Assembly: GCA_963978905.1 (NCBI GenBank)
Contig: OZ022260.1
Span: 16,977,725-17,041,724 of the forward strand
Length of the DNA: 64,000 nt
Source: Trichostrongylus colubriformis
Taxonomy: Eukaryota; Nematoda; Chromadorea; Rhabditida; Trichostrongylidae
Direction: 5' to 3'
Position numbers and translations under genes: made by a program. Within the stretch, counting starts at the first letter, position 1, and each line of letters starts with the position of its first letter. Positions 34,204-43,800 of the stretch are shown here, in pieces. Below the pieces are notes generated by a model. That model saw only the letters and a program-made list of their open reading frames with translations. It was not told the origin of the DNA and ran no database searches.

Positions 34204-34893
34204 TTAGGTCTGTGCAGAATAAATGGCCAAAACATAACTGGCCATAACTTCGCTCAGACACAAGTTTACTTGTTGAAATAAAAACCATTCGAATCTACAG
34301 AATTTCGCCAACGATCTGTTAAAGAAAATGTGTCATCATGATCAAATTGTGGATTGCTAGAATCAATAAAGTCAAGAATGGCATTTTTACCGTGCATAAT
34401 TTTTCTGCCGCAGGTTCGCATCGGGAACCCAGAAAAAGTGGTAATCCGTCAGGGATAGGTCTGGGGAATAAGAGGGGTGAGGGAGAGGCTCGATGCCCAA
34501 CTGCATCATTTTTTTACTGGGTGCGCAAAACAACGCAAAACCCCACAGTTCGCAAGTCACCCGGCAGAAACTGATCGAGACTCTCCCTAACCCCCCCCCC
34601 CCTCCTTATTCCTCAGACCTATCTCTGACGAATTACCACTTTTTCCCGGTTCTCGATGAAAACCTGCGTCAGAAGGAGTTCGCCGAAGCGCATGTTGAAA
34701 ATGCCATCGTTGACTTCATTAATTTTCGCAATCCAGGATTTGATCATGATGGCATATTTTCTTTACCAGATCGTAGGCAAGATTGTGTAGATTCGAATGG
34801 TTTTTATTTCGACAGATAAAGTTGTGTCTGAGCGAAGTTATGACGTTTTGAAAAAAGTGTTCCGTTTTGGCCACTTATTCTGCACAGACCTAA
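34204..34893. mobile_element. Mariner-derived fold-back element (second lineage)
   Basis: 690 bp, TA at 34202-34203 and 34894-34895. Ends TTAGGTCTGTGCAGAATAA at both sides, read inward. Long inverted arms include CTTCGCTCAGACACAA. The right arm still encodes a degraded third-Asp region (PYSSDLSLTNYHFFPVL). Same architecture as 17688-18368 but a different mariner lineage. Absent from copy B. Confidence 0.87.
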
Positions 34894-34918
34894 TACTTCT
34901 CAGGTATCGAAAAACCTG

Positions 34919-35408
34919 AGGCCGCTTTCATACTTTGCGCACCGACGCCGTCACCGGCGGCGACGGCGCCAATTTGACGCCTTCACCTGCGTCGTCAAAC
35001 TCACGCAACCCTTCGCGCGCCGCCGACGATGGCGTCCATAGATAATGTGCAGTGTTTGCAAAATTCTTGACCCATTCACACTACAGTATAGTGATTGTGG
35101 CCGCTTCGAATCTTGGCGCTGTGCCAATACACGAAGCGGCCACGATCACCATATTAGCACAGCGCCAAGATTCGAAGCGGTCACTATCGCCATACTGTAG
35201 TGTGATTGGGTCAAGAATTTCGCAAACGCTGCACATCATCTATGGACGCCATCGTCGGCGGCGCGCAAAGGGTTGTGTGAGTTTGGAGGACCTAAGGCCG
35301 CTTTCATACTTTGCGCACCGACGCCGTCACCGGCGGCGACGGCGTCAAATCGACGCAGGTAACGGCGTCAAATTGACGCCGTCGGTGCGCAAAGTATGAA
35401 AGCGGCCT
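34919..35408. mobile_element. GC-rich palindromic MITE, type G2
   Basis: About 490 bp beginning AGGCCGCTTTCATACTTTGC and ending with its complement. Arms repeat CACCGACGCCGTCACCGGCG, and a nested inner palindrome (35060-35215) holds TTGGCGCTGTG and TTCGAAGCGG blocks. Absent from copy B at about 58150. The CATACTTTGC terminus is shared with the G3 elements at 37971 and 58888. Confidence 0.8.
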
Positions 35409-35795
35409 AAACCCTTTCGATGCTTTCTACATAGCGGTCAACGATTGACCCTGTACAGTCCTCGGGGCTCAGGAACTTGGCCTTCTTGACGTTTAATCTC
35501 AGGCCATTCTATGCAAGCCTTGCCTGCCATCTCTGCACATTTGCTTGGAGCTTCTCTGGTATCCGCTATCAGGGCGATGTCGTCAGCGTGGAGATCACTC
35601 CTTGATGAACCCTCTATGTATGAGGTCTTTCACCATGCGAGGTTGTTAGGTGGAATATTTATTATTGGCCTGACGTTTCAACCAGATCATCTTCCTCAAA
35701 GGCTTAAACGTGGCTACTAGGATTTAGTCCACTACACCGCTAAACGCCTCGTCCTCCTAGCGGACACATTCAAAATACCACCCATTATAAGTTGC

Positions 35796-36845
35796 GTGGG
35801 AAGACCGACTGATCGAATTTCTTGGTTCCTCAATTGTATTGTGAGGCAGCTGCTGACCAAGATTGCATCTCATCTGACCAATACGACAATGTTCCTTGAA
35901 CAATTACGTAATATACGCTTAGAGACTGGCTGCGTAATGGAGTCATTCGATGTCACTTCGCTTTATACCAATGTCCGAAACGAGCAAGCCTTACAAGCAC
36001 TTACCGAAATGCTGGACAGGCATTTCGGACCAATGGTAACCTTTGGACTCAATAAGGCCCACATCATGACTCAAGGAATGTTTGCAGTGTAACATCTTTA
36101 GGTGGTCGGGTGCGTATTACCGTCAAAACTGAGGTTTGGCAGTGGGTCATGCTTAGCTCCAGTGCTCGCAATCTGCTTCATGAGCAGAGTCGAAAAGCCA
36201 GTGCTGGAATGCTTACCATTGATGTACTGCAGATACATAGACGACTGCTTCATTATTACATCAACACAGTCCGAAATGGATCAGTGTTTTCGCTTAATGA
36301 ACCAGCACTCGCAGTACATCAAACTTACAAGAGAGGTTCCACGACGAGGTTGGCTCCCCTACCTGAACACGCAGGTGAAAGTGTCCGATGGCATGCTCAG
36401 TGTGAAGTGGTACAGAGATGCTAGTTCTGAGAACATCTTGATTCACGCCACATCTGCACATCCTTCTGCCGTGAAACATGCAGTTGTTAGGAACATGTTC
36501 AAGACGACTGCAAATGGATGCACTGGCCCGGCAGAGCGACGGGAATCCATACGCCTAGCTTCTGACATAGCTGCATCTGATGGCTATGTTGTACCAGGAC
36601 ATTGTGGTAGGGTTCGCACTGAGCACCGTAGTGTACCACGTCTAGATAAGGTCCCCCTGTGCATACCTTTCACCTCTGATAGAGTTACTTCTGTGATTCG
36701 AAGGTGCCTCGTTCAAGCACAGCTAGACGATGATGTTGTCACAGTTAATACTCCTAATGGCAATATCAAAACCAACTCGTGCGAAACAGGCTTTACAAGA
36801 CAAGCGATGCATATCAGAGAACTGTGTTACATGTCCGTATGGTAA
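35796..36845 (+). pseudogene. Penelope-like reverse transcriptase
   Basis: Two overlapping frames with a break near 36092-36102. The first (35796-36092) holds motif A as FDVTSLYTNV. The second (36102-36845) holds a degraded motif B (GSGSCLAPVLAICFMSRVE), motif C as YCRYIDDCFI, and WLPYLNTQVKV plus the HPSAVKHAVVRNM region typical of Penelope-like RT. The N-terminal finger region is missing, and a stop at 36843-36845 ends the frame just before the endonuclease, which lies in another frame. Not functional as read. Confidence 0.8.
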
Positions 36846-37204
36846 AATTAGGGATTGCGCCAAAATCGGCGTCATCTATTTAATTCAATGTCTGACATGT
36901 AGTGCAACGTACATTGGGGAGACTGGGAGAGCACTAGCAGTACGCATACAAGAACATCTTGCTTGCAAATGGCGTGGTAACGTAAGAACACCTTTGGGAA
37001 AGCATATGATCGAGGAGCATGGCGGGAAAGATTTTGATATTAAGTGCAGAATTTTGGCATATGAGACTGAGATTTCTGCCAGAAAAGTGCTCGAGGGGTT
37101 TTGGATTTCCGCAAAAAAATCCTAGTATGAACAACCGAAATGAGTGCTTATCCGTCACAAATGACCTCTTGCCATTTGCATCACATTGCGAGCTATTGAG
37201 CTAA
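36730..37204 (+). pseudogene. GIY-YIG endonuclease of the Penelope-like element
   Basis: The frame 36730-37125 contains the Cys-rich linker CVTCPYGKIRDC and then the GIY-YIG core as GVIYLIQCLTCSATYIGETG with the following Arg and RIQEHL. A second part lies after a stop (MNNRNECLSV at 37127 onward). The GIY-YIG nuclease nicks target DNA for priming in Penelope-like elements. The same protein, more diverged, lies on the minus strand at 48.87-49.29 kb. Confidence 0.82.
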
Positions 37205-37443
37205 AAATGGGAGACATGCATGACCCAAATCATGCTATATATGTATAAAGACGACATGGCATCTCTCATTCACTAATTACAACACTCGGAGTGGCGTTGT
37301 TCCACCTGTACAGTGGTGGACTGGTGAGTTTGTTTCTGACGTACGGGGTTTCTCCGGTGTTTTCCTAGATCTCCGTCAAAACCGCTAGGGGGATAAGGCG
37401 TTTGGCGGTGTAGTGGACAAAATCCTAGTCTTGAGCAACGTTT

Positions 37444-37482
37444 AGGCCTCTGAGGAAGACGATCTGGTCGAAACGTCAGGAC
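37444..37482 (+). ncRNA. Hammerhead-ribozyme-like motif in the 3' terminal repeat
   Basis: CTGAGGA (37450-37456), a linker able to form a 3-bp GAC/GTC stem, then GAAAC (37470-37474), GTC, and AGG that can pair with CCT before the first box. The inverted 5' copy is at about 35666-35706 on the minus strand. Core boxes carry one change from CUGAUGA, so cleavage activity is uncertain. Confidence 0.4.
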
Positions 37483-37970
37483 AATAATTAATATTCCACC
37501 TAACAACCTCGTTGGCAAAACAGAAGAAGCTCTAATACAACATGGATGCCGAGGTTATACGAAGAGAGAAGCTGAAATATTCACTGGGATAAGCTGATAC
37601 TTGATTGAACAATGACGGTAGTGCAGACTGCAAGCACCAGCTTTCTTGTATTTTAGCATTGGAATATAGTCGGTGCCGGCTCCATATCGCCGTATTTCTT
37701 TTTTCTCGACGAGTGGTTTTTTGTGAGTTCTCAACCATGTGTTTTCACGAAACCACATCATATAGTGTAAACTTATTGTCAAATGAATTAACAGCAAGCA
37801 AAACGCACCAGGCTATTTATTGGGGCAGTGGAGTATTCTTGTGTTTCTATGGTATGTGTATTCTTTTATTGTATTGTGCTTTCAATTTACCACACAACCC
37901 CTCATGCTAGTTCATTTGTTGTCATGTCATGATGCTCCACGTTCTTTGCCGACTAAGTAGTAAGACTGCA

Positions 37971-38145
37971 CTCATACTTTGCGGTGCCGGCGGCAGGGCG
38001 TGCCTGGGTGGCTCTGCGTCTCCGCTGTGCCACCCTGTTAGGTTGCCTGCATCCCCTCTGCACCTCCCTCGTGCCACTCTGCCTCGCTGCTTGTCAACGC
38101 AGTCACGCCCTGCTGGTGCAAAGTATGAAGGTGCCTGAAGCCACT
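37971..38145 (+). mobile_element. GC-rich short element, type G3 (copy A)
   Basis: Begins CATACTTTGCGGTGCCGGCG and ends GCAAAGTATGAAGGTGCCTG, i.e. short inverted ends around a GC-rich core. Nearly identical partner at 58888-59060. Confidence 0.7.
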
Positions 38146-38166
38146 CGCAATAATTCAATATTTCAG

Positions 38167-38224
38167 CAATCGCAGATCGCGGGGCTCTTGTGTGTCGACT
38201 GTGAAAAACGCGATAAGATACATG
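38167..38224 (+). CDS. Candidate exon conserved in both duplication copies (A)
   Basis: 58 bases between ATTTCAG and GTGAGT, both strong nematode splice sites. Open as QSQIAGLLCVDCEKRDKIH plus one base. Copy B (59084-59141) has the same length and sites. I do not know the gene. Its phase does not join directly to the exon at 40812, so either an exon is missing or it belongs to another gene. Confidence 0.3.
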
Positions 38225-39210
38225 GTGAGTCTTCTCTAAAGATTAGTCTCAATTGCCGTAGTGTTAATCGAAGACTACACAGGAAAATGTTTATATCGTC
38301 TGTTTTTACACATCCATTTCACAAAGAGAAGGCATTCATTCTCGCATTCATGCTCGGAGATACTATTGTAAGGAATAGCATTACCTAATATATCGCCACT
38401 TTCAACCAGCATACTAGGTTGTATGGTAATTCTTGCGATATTTTCTTTTCTTGGAAGCTTCCAGAAACATCTGTGAAAAGGATTCGTGAGAGGGTACCCG
38501 TAACTTCCCAGTTTATCCAGATTCTTCAAATTTAAACCCCTGCAGCAAAAATGACAATTTTCAAGAAGCACTTTAGCTGCTTTTTTTTCACCTGTGTTGC
38601 CTTTGATCAAAAGGGAAACGAAGGGCACATTGAAGTCACAAACATGATAAGCTGACTTCAAATGTGTTTTTTAACTTGTTTTTCTCTTAATTTGAGAAGT
38701 TACATTTATTAGTTTTTCTAATGTTTAAGCATTAAGCATATCTTACTATATCACTATAAAGGAATATAGAAAACAAAATCATTCTTCAAAATCGCCATAT
38801 AGGGCGTATATGGCCACTCGCCAAACTCCTGGCCCTATATGTCACCCCCACCCCTTCTTCTCACCCATTTCATAACGCCCTATAACTTAGTTCCCCTAGA
38901 GGCGAGTGAGATGTTTATTCACCCTTAATGTATTAACTGCCTGACAAAGAGAATATTTTTAGGCACAGATGCGTGGTGCGATCATGGGTTACTGGTATTA
39001 AACTTGAGATTTGGCTTGTATCAGTGAGGTGTTACTGTGGACTACGAATGAGCTTCCTTATTTATACATTTTCACCTTTTCCGCTTGTACATGTGCATTA
39101 CTTTTTGAGTCTTAAAGATCAACAAAGGGTGCAAGCAGCCAAATAGGGTCACCCTTCAAGCAGGGCTAGAAGGTATGATGTGAGGTGCGAAATGATTTAC
39201 AGATGCCCTG

Positions 39211-40220
39211 TAATTACCTTAAAGTATACTTTATGGACTAATGACCTTAACCCGGAAATAACCTGTGGAAATGGGACAAGTTTGGGATGGATAGGACATG
39301 GGGCAAGAAACAAAGAGCGCACATGGACCAAGTCAAGCCGAGCCCACGATGGGCGCAGCGTGCACTGAAATGTCTCGTTTTTCGGACCGAAGATTATATA
39401 TGGGTTCCAATATGACCCAAACGCGGAGGAAAGATGGATTATGGTCAGAGATGGATTTCTGAAAATTGTGAAAGGGGTCTGGGCACAGTGGGCGGAGCGC
39501 ACCCCGGACAGGCGGTTCTTACAACAAAAACTCATAACTAGGTCACAACGCATCCTGCAAAAAAAGGGGTAGTATTGACCAATGTCCAAGCTCTCTTGAT
39601 CACACTTGAAATGAGCGAAAACCTGCCCACAATGGCTGGAGAGTATTATTAGTCGGATGGCACTCACTGCAGGAATAGCACTTTGTCCCTGGAATGATTT
39701 GGAAGCTGGGAGAAAAAGGAATGTGGTCGGAAGTGGCTGGAGCAATGCTAGGACGAGATGTTTCAATGGTGAGCGGAGCATTTGAGGTAGTAGGCGAAAC
39801 TCGGGCTACATGAAAAACAACCTGGGAACTGGGGACAAACTTGGGATGGGTATGGTATGATACAAGAAGTAAGGAGCAAACATGGACCAAGTTAAGCTTC
39901 GCCTAGGGTGGCCGGAGCGTGTACTGAACTGTTTGGTCCTTTGATCAAAAATTGTTTCTTCGGTTCGAAAATGGTCCTAAACGTAAGCAAAGGATGGGCT
40001 AAGGTCAGCCATGAGTTCTAGAACGTCATGAAAGAAACCTGGGCATAGTGGGCGGAACGCACCCTGAGTGGGGTCCGTACATTAAAAATTTATAACTCGG
40101 TTCCAAAGCAGTCTTGGGACCAGGAAAAATTCGGCAAAAAAATCAATGTCCAAGTTATCTTGAAAACCATTGAAATGAGCAGAAACTCGCCCGCAATGGG
40201 CGGAGCGTGGTATGGTGATG
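39211..40220 (+). repeat. Internally repetitive block (period roughly 620 bp), copy A
   Basis: Two diverged units. Recurring blocks are CATGGACCAAGT-AAGC, GTGGGCGGAGCG or GGGCGGAACGCACC, and ATTGAAATGAGC/CTTGAAATGAGCG. Partner at about 60120-61100. No gene: the open frames differ between copies and carry stops. Confidence 0.65.
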
Positions 40221-40811
40221 GGTACTGAGTAGATTCACAGAAAAAAAAAACAATTTCGATCTACTCACCGACGCCTATGATGCTACGCGTGCAGTAGTGT
40301 GCGCTAGCCCAACTGGTGAAGTATAAAGCCATGAATGGAAGCGTTCCAAATTGGAGCAGTTTCTTGCTACATCTGAGCAAGACTCCTCACATGTACTACG
40401 AGAAAATGATCGGAATATGCTTCATTTCATTCTAGTAATTATGACTCGATAAGCACCCTATTTGCAAGTGTCACAAGAAGGCCACTTCTTCCTTTTCGCT
40501 ACAGCAATCAATTTCATGGGGCAAAGTAGTACCGTTTGAATATTCTATGACACAATGCACAATCGCGTATTTCCAAAATAAAAGATATTCTCAAAATTGG
40601 CATCACTTGAAAATGAGCATAAACATTGATTGAATATGTTATGAAGCTTTAGTGCTAGATGTGCCGTTTCTTAAAAAAAACTGCAAACATAGTTGGCGAT
40701 TCTAGGAAGGCTTATTAGGATTGTAATATGTGTTTCGGTGTTTTCTACAGTGTAGTCATCAGAACTTTACATAACAATTAGCTGAATGAGTAGACTGTCG
40801 TCGATTTGCAG

Positions 40812-43800
40812 ATCATTATTGGCCTTTCTGCAATTTTGCTCGCGTTCCTTCCGAACACGCGTCAGCATAATGCTTCAGGTATGCTGCATCTTAGCAGAGA
40901 ATGAGGATATCATCTTCTTTGCTAATATACAAATCTAATGTTACAGAAGCTGCGCAATTGATCGATCGTAGCGGCAAATCGAACCAGGTAAAGCATATTA
41001 GTTCATACTCGTTTATACTTCATACATTCATACTCGACGCAGGCAGGCCGTTGCTACGTTTGCAGGCAGCGAGGTTTAATGACACTTCAGGAGGGCACAG
41101 ACGACGCAGGCAACGAGCTAGGGGTCTAGGCAGAGACGCAGAGACACGCAGGCACGGCCTGCCGTCGGCACTGCAGAGTATGGACGCGGACTAAACTCGT
41201 AATTCTCGCTCGTGAATATCTCCATAAACTGTCATTCATGCAGAATCGAAGGAGAAAATAATTTCTTTCTGAGAATTTCTTTTTGTTTGCTGCATTGAGT
41301 TCTTTTACTGCTGCCACCCATAATTTAATTTTTTTTGAAAACGAGACGCTGGAAACGCTGATCCGCATAACCCGGCTTGTTCCCCCCTTAATTTCCGTAT
41401 GAGTATCAGCTTAACTTTTCAAATCAGCTCATCGAGCTTTACAAGATGATATTTTCAGATTCCACAGAAGTTAACTTTTTACGTTCTCGCATGCATTAGG
41501 CTGAGGAATAAGTTTCCGCCGTTTTTTTCATTCTCTGTACATTCCCTCTCCTTTGTCTGTCAAAAAAGCTGTCCTTTTTCACGTCAGATAAGATCAAATG
41601 AGAAAGACATCCCTGAGCCATTTACTGTTTTAATTAAGGGGTTTCTTAAACGATGAAAGTGTTTGTGTAATCTCGATTTTTTGCGAAAAAAGTGCGGCTG
41701 GGCTTTTACTGGGTACCCCATTTTTAAGCCTCAGAAATATCGAACTGTGAAATTATTCAAAAGACTAGTGGCATCATCTTGTAGAGCAAAAAAATCCATC
41801 GAATGCACATATGATTATTCTCTTCAATCTCGAATTTTGCCTTCTGCTTTCTCCATTTCCAAACCCATAAATATTAGGCAATCAAGGAAATCGAAAAACA
41901 AAAAGAACAAAGAGAAGCTCTGTGTAAAGCAGAAAAACCTCTATCGAAAACATATATAAACTTCGTCGAAAGATGCAAGCGAACACTGTGAAAAACAGAG
42001 AACAAAAAACAGCGGGACCTATGCCTCAACCTGTTACAAAGTGCCAGTGGGTATGTGTACATTGGCGAGCGATGCACGCAATAGTTATAACCAATGGCAA
42101 AACTGCCTCCAACTTAACAACTCATAGAGGTTTGAGACTTTTCAAAACCAAATAAAAATAGATTTTTATTCATCAGTGATGATATTTCGTTATGGTATCA
42201 CTTCGTCCACTTCGCTATGGTGGTCATCATCTAGTCACGGTCAAAAATATGTTTTAGGTTTTAACAATCTACCTCCACCCAAAAAAATTTTAAATGTTTC
42301 TGGTGACTGTATCATGATTGATTCATGTGTAAAATCTATCTCTTTCAAACGCTTTGCCCTTATACCCTCTGTGACTCTTCAAGCCAGCACTGCGAGATTC
42401 CTTAGAAGGTGTGGATCGCACTCCCACAGTGATATGCCACTGTTGTCGCTATTAAAAGTCTGAGAAGGTCATCTTGTAGAGCTCGATGGGCTAATTTGAA
42501 TAATGTACTTGCAAGGAGATTAAGAGGGAAGTAACCGAGTCATAGTTTAAAAAAAGTGATAAAACCGCAGATTGGCTTTTTCCGTTTTTTTTTTTGAAAA
42601 CTTACGGCTGTTACTGTATTTCTCGTAACCACTATTCTTTCAGCAAAATGATGTCATGGTTATCGAGAAGCGGTGGTTCCATAAGGTGAACGTTCCCAAG
42701 GTAAGATTGCCATATTCACGCAAATGAAAGGCAAAGACGTGTTCATGTTGGACGACTTCGGTGAAGTATAAAATCCGTATTGATTGGCTGACTCCGCTCC
42801 GTTAGAATAGGTGAGCTTACATCGCGCCACGCGAGATGCGTGACCGCCCACGTTAGTCAGAGTCCTTTTGTGAATTGATCGAAACCCAAACAGATCACCA
42901 ATGATTTTTTCACAGTCTCGATGACATTAGGCGTAGGCGAGTGGAGGTGCATGGAATACTTGCCAGCTATCCTACTCTTTTAGCTTATTCTCCTATTTTT
43001 CTATTTGTCCATTCATCTATTCGCTTACACAATCCATCGATACTCATGTGAGTCTTTCCGCCTACCCGTCCGATCCTCAATCGGCCTGCATGCCTTGTGA
43101 AAAGCTAAGTAGGGAAATGTAAGTTCGTGCAACGATTGTTATGATAGTGCTCTAACAAGGGAAGGGTTTCAACTTCCCATGGATTTTCGAAATGAGACTC
43201 AGATCGATCGGTAGAGCTCCGAATACTGATTATGACTGTGGGAATCAAAATTGCAAATTGCCATTCTGAAGCGAGTTAGGAGGGGTCAAAGTTTGCCTGT
43301 GATACCTCATTGGCGAGGCACTTTGCCATCATCACGGCGGTTGCTGACCCAGTATTGCTCGCAGTGGCTCACTGGTAGTGTTCCGGATCTGCAGAATATG
43401 GGGATTGCTCCCCTCCATGCAGTTTTTTGCATTTTGTGCATTTTGTGTTTCGTTGTCAGTTAGTGCTTTTCTTCCTCTTCTGAACGTTTCCTATTAATAT
43501 TAGGTTAAGTCAGTATGAATCGGACAAACAAACTTTAATCATTGTCGTACAACTTTTTACGACAACTGGGATTCACTCGAAATATGCTCCATCTCTATCG
43601 ATGACCTTCTGCCACGGGTTAAGCAGATCATGGATGCTCTTGCTCCAGAAGGCCAGGGGCTGGAACTCGAAGAAGTTGCCGAGTGCCGTCTTGATGTCGT
43701 CGCTAGTTTCGAAGTCTTTGTTGTCCAGGTGGCGTTAGAGGTGGGAGAAATGGTAGAAATCTCAAGGGCCAGGTCTGGGGAGTACGGTGGGTGTGGAAGC

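Larger units (their letters stand above)
33640..35637 (-). pseudogene. RTE-type LINE reverse transcriptase C-terminus (copy A), interrupted
   Basis: On the minus strand, 35637-35409 gives a broken RT palm-to-thumb region whose translation contains NGLRLNVKK-like and EDCTGSIVDRY-like peptides. It is interrupted by two insertions (34919-35408 and 34204-34893) and resumes at 34201-33640 with SKIYRTV/KVYRSVIRPAMLY-like and EQRLRWYGHVLRRSTG, RPRGAPKKKWRDV and ATTEDALDRRKW peptides. These are typical of the C-terminus of nematode RTE elements (cytoplasmic L1-like retrotransposons). Stops and frameshifts throughout; the endonuclease and most of RT are absent. Confidence 0.8.
35638..37511 (+). mobile_element. 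Penelope-like element with terminal inverted repeats
   Basis: Ends are inverted copies of about 125 bp (35638-35762 and 37386-37511), both starting CGAGGTTGTTAGGTGGAATA read inward. Between them lie an RT and a GIY-YIG endonuclease in the Penelope order. Copy B lacks it near 58380. Hammerhead-like boxes lie in both ends. Confidence 0.85.
26285..42560 (+). repeat. Segmental duplication, copy A
   Basis: Collinear, same orientation, with 49925-64000. Anchor pairs seen by eye: 26581/50215, 27440/51075, 27550/51838, 28740/53704, 29340/54330, 30740/56195, 33310/57215, 34190/58125, 35420/58165, 37600/58535, 38000/58915, 39200/60110, 40812/61708, 41700/63340, 42230/63880. Similarity varies from roughly 80-85 percent in places to about 97 percent at 38.0-39.2 kb. 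Copy-A-only insertions are at 28570, 29414, 30761, 34204, 34919 and 35638. Confidence 0.9.

Noticed and set aside
35052..35399. 115-residue Arg/His-rich frame
   Set aside because: It lies wholly inside the GC-rich palindromic MITE and is absent from copy B.
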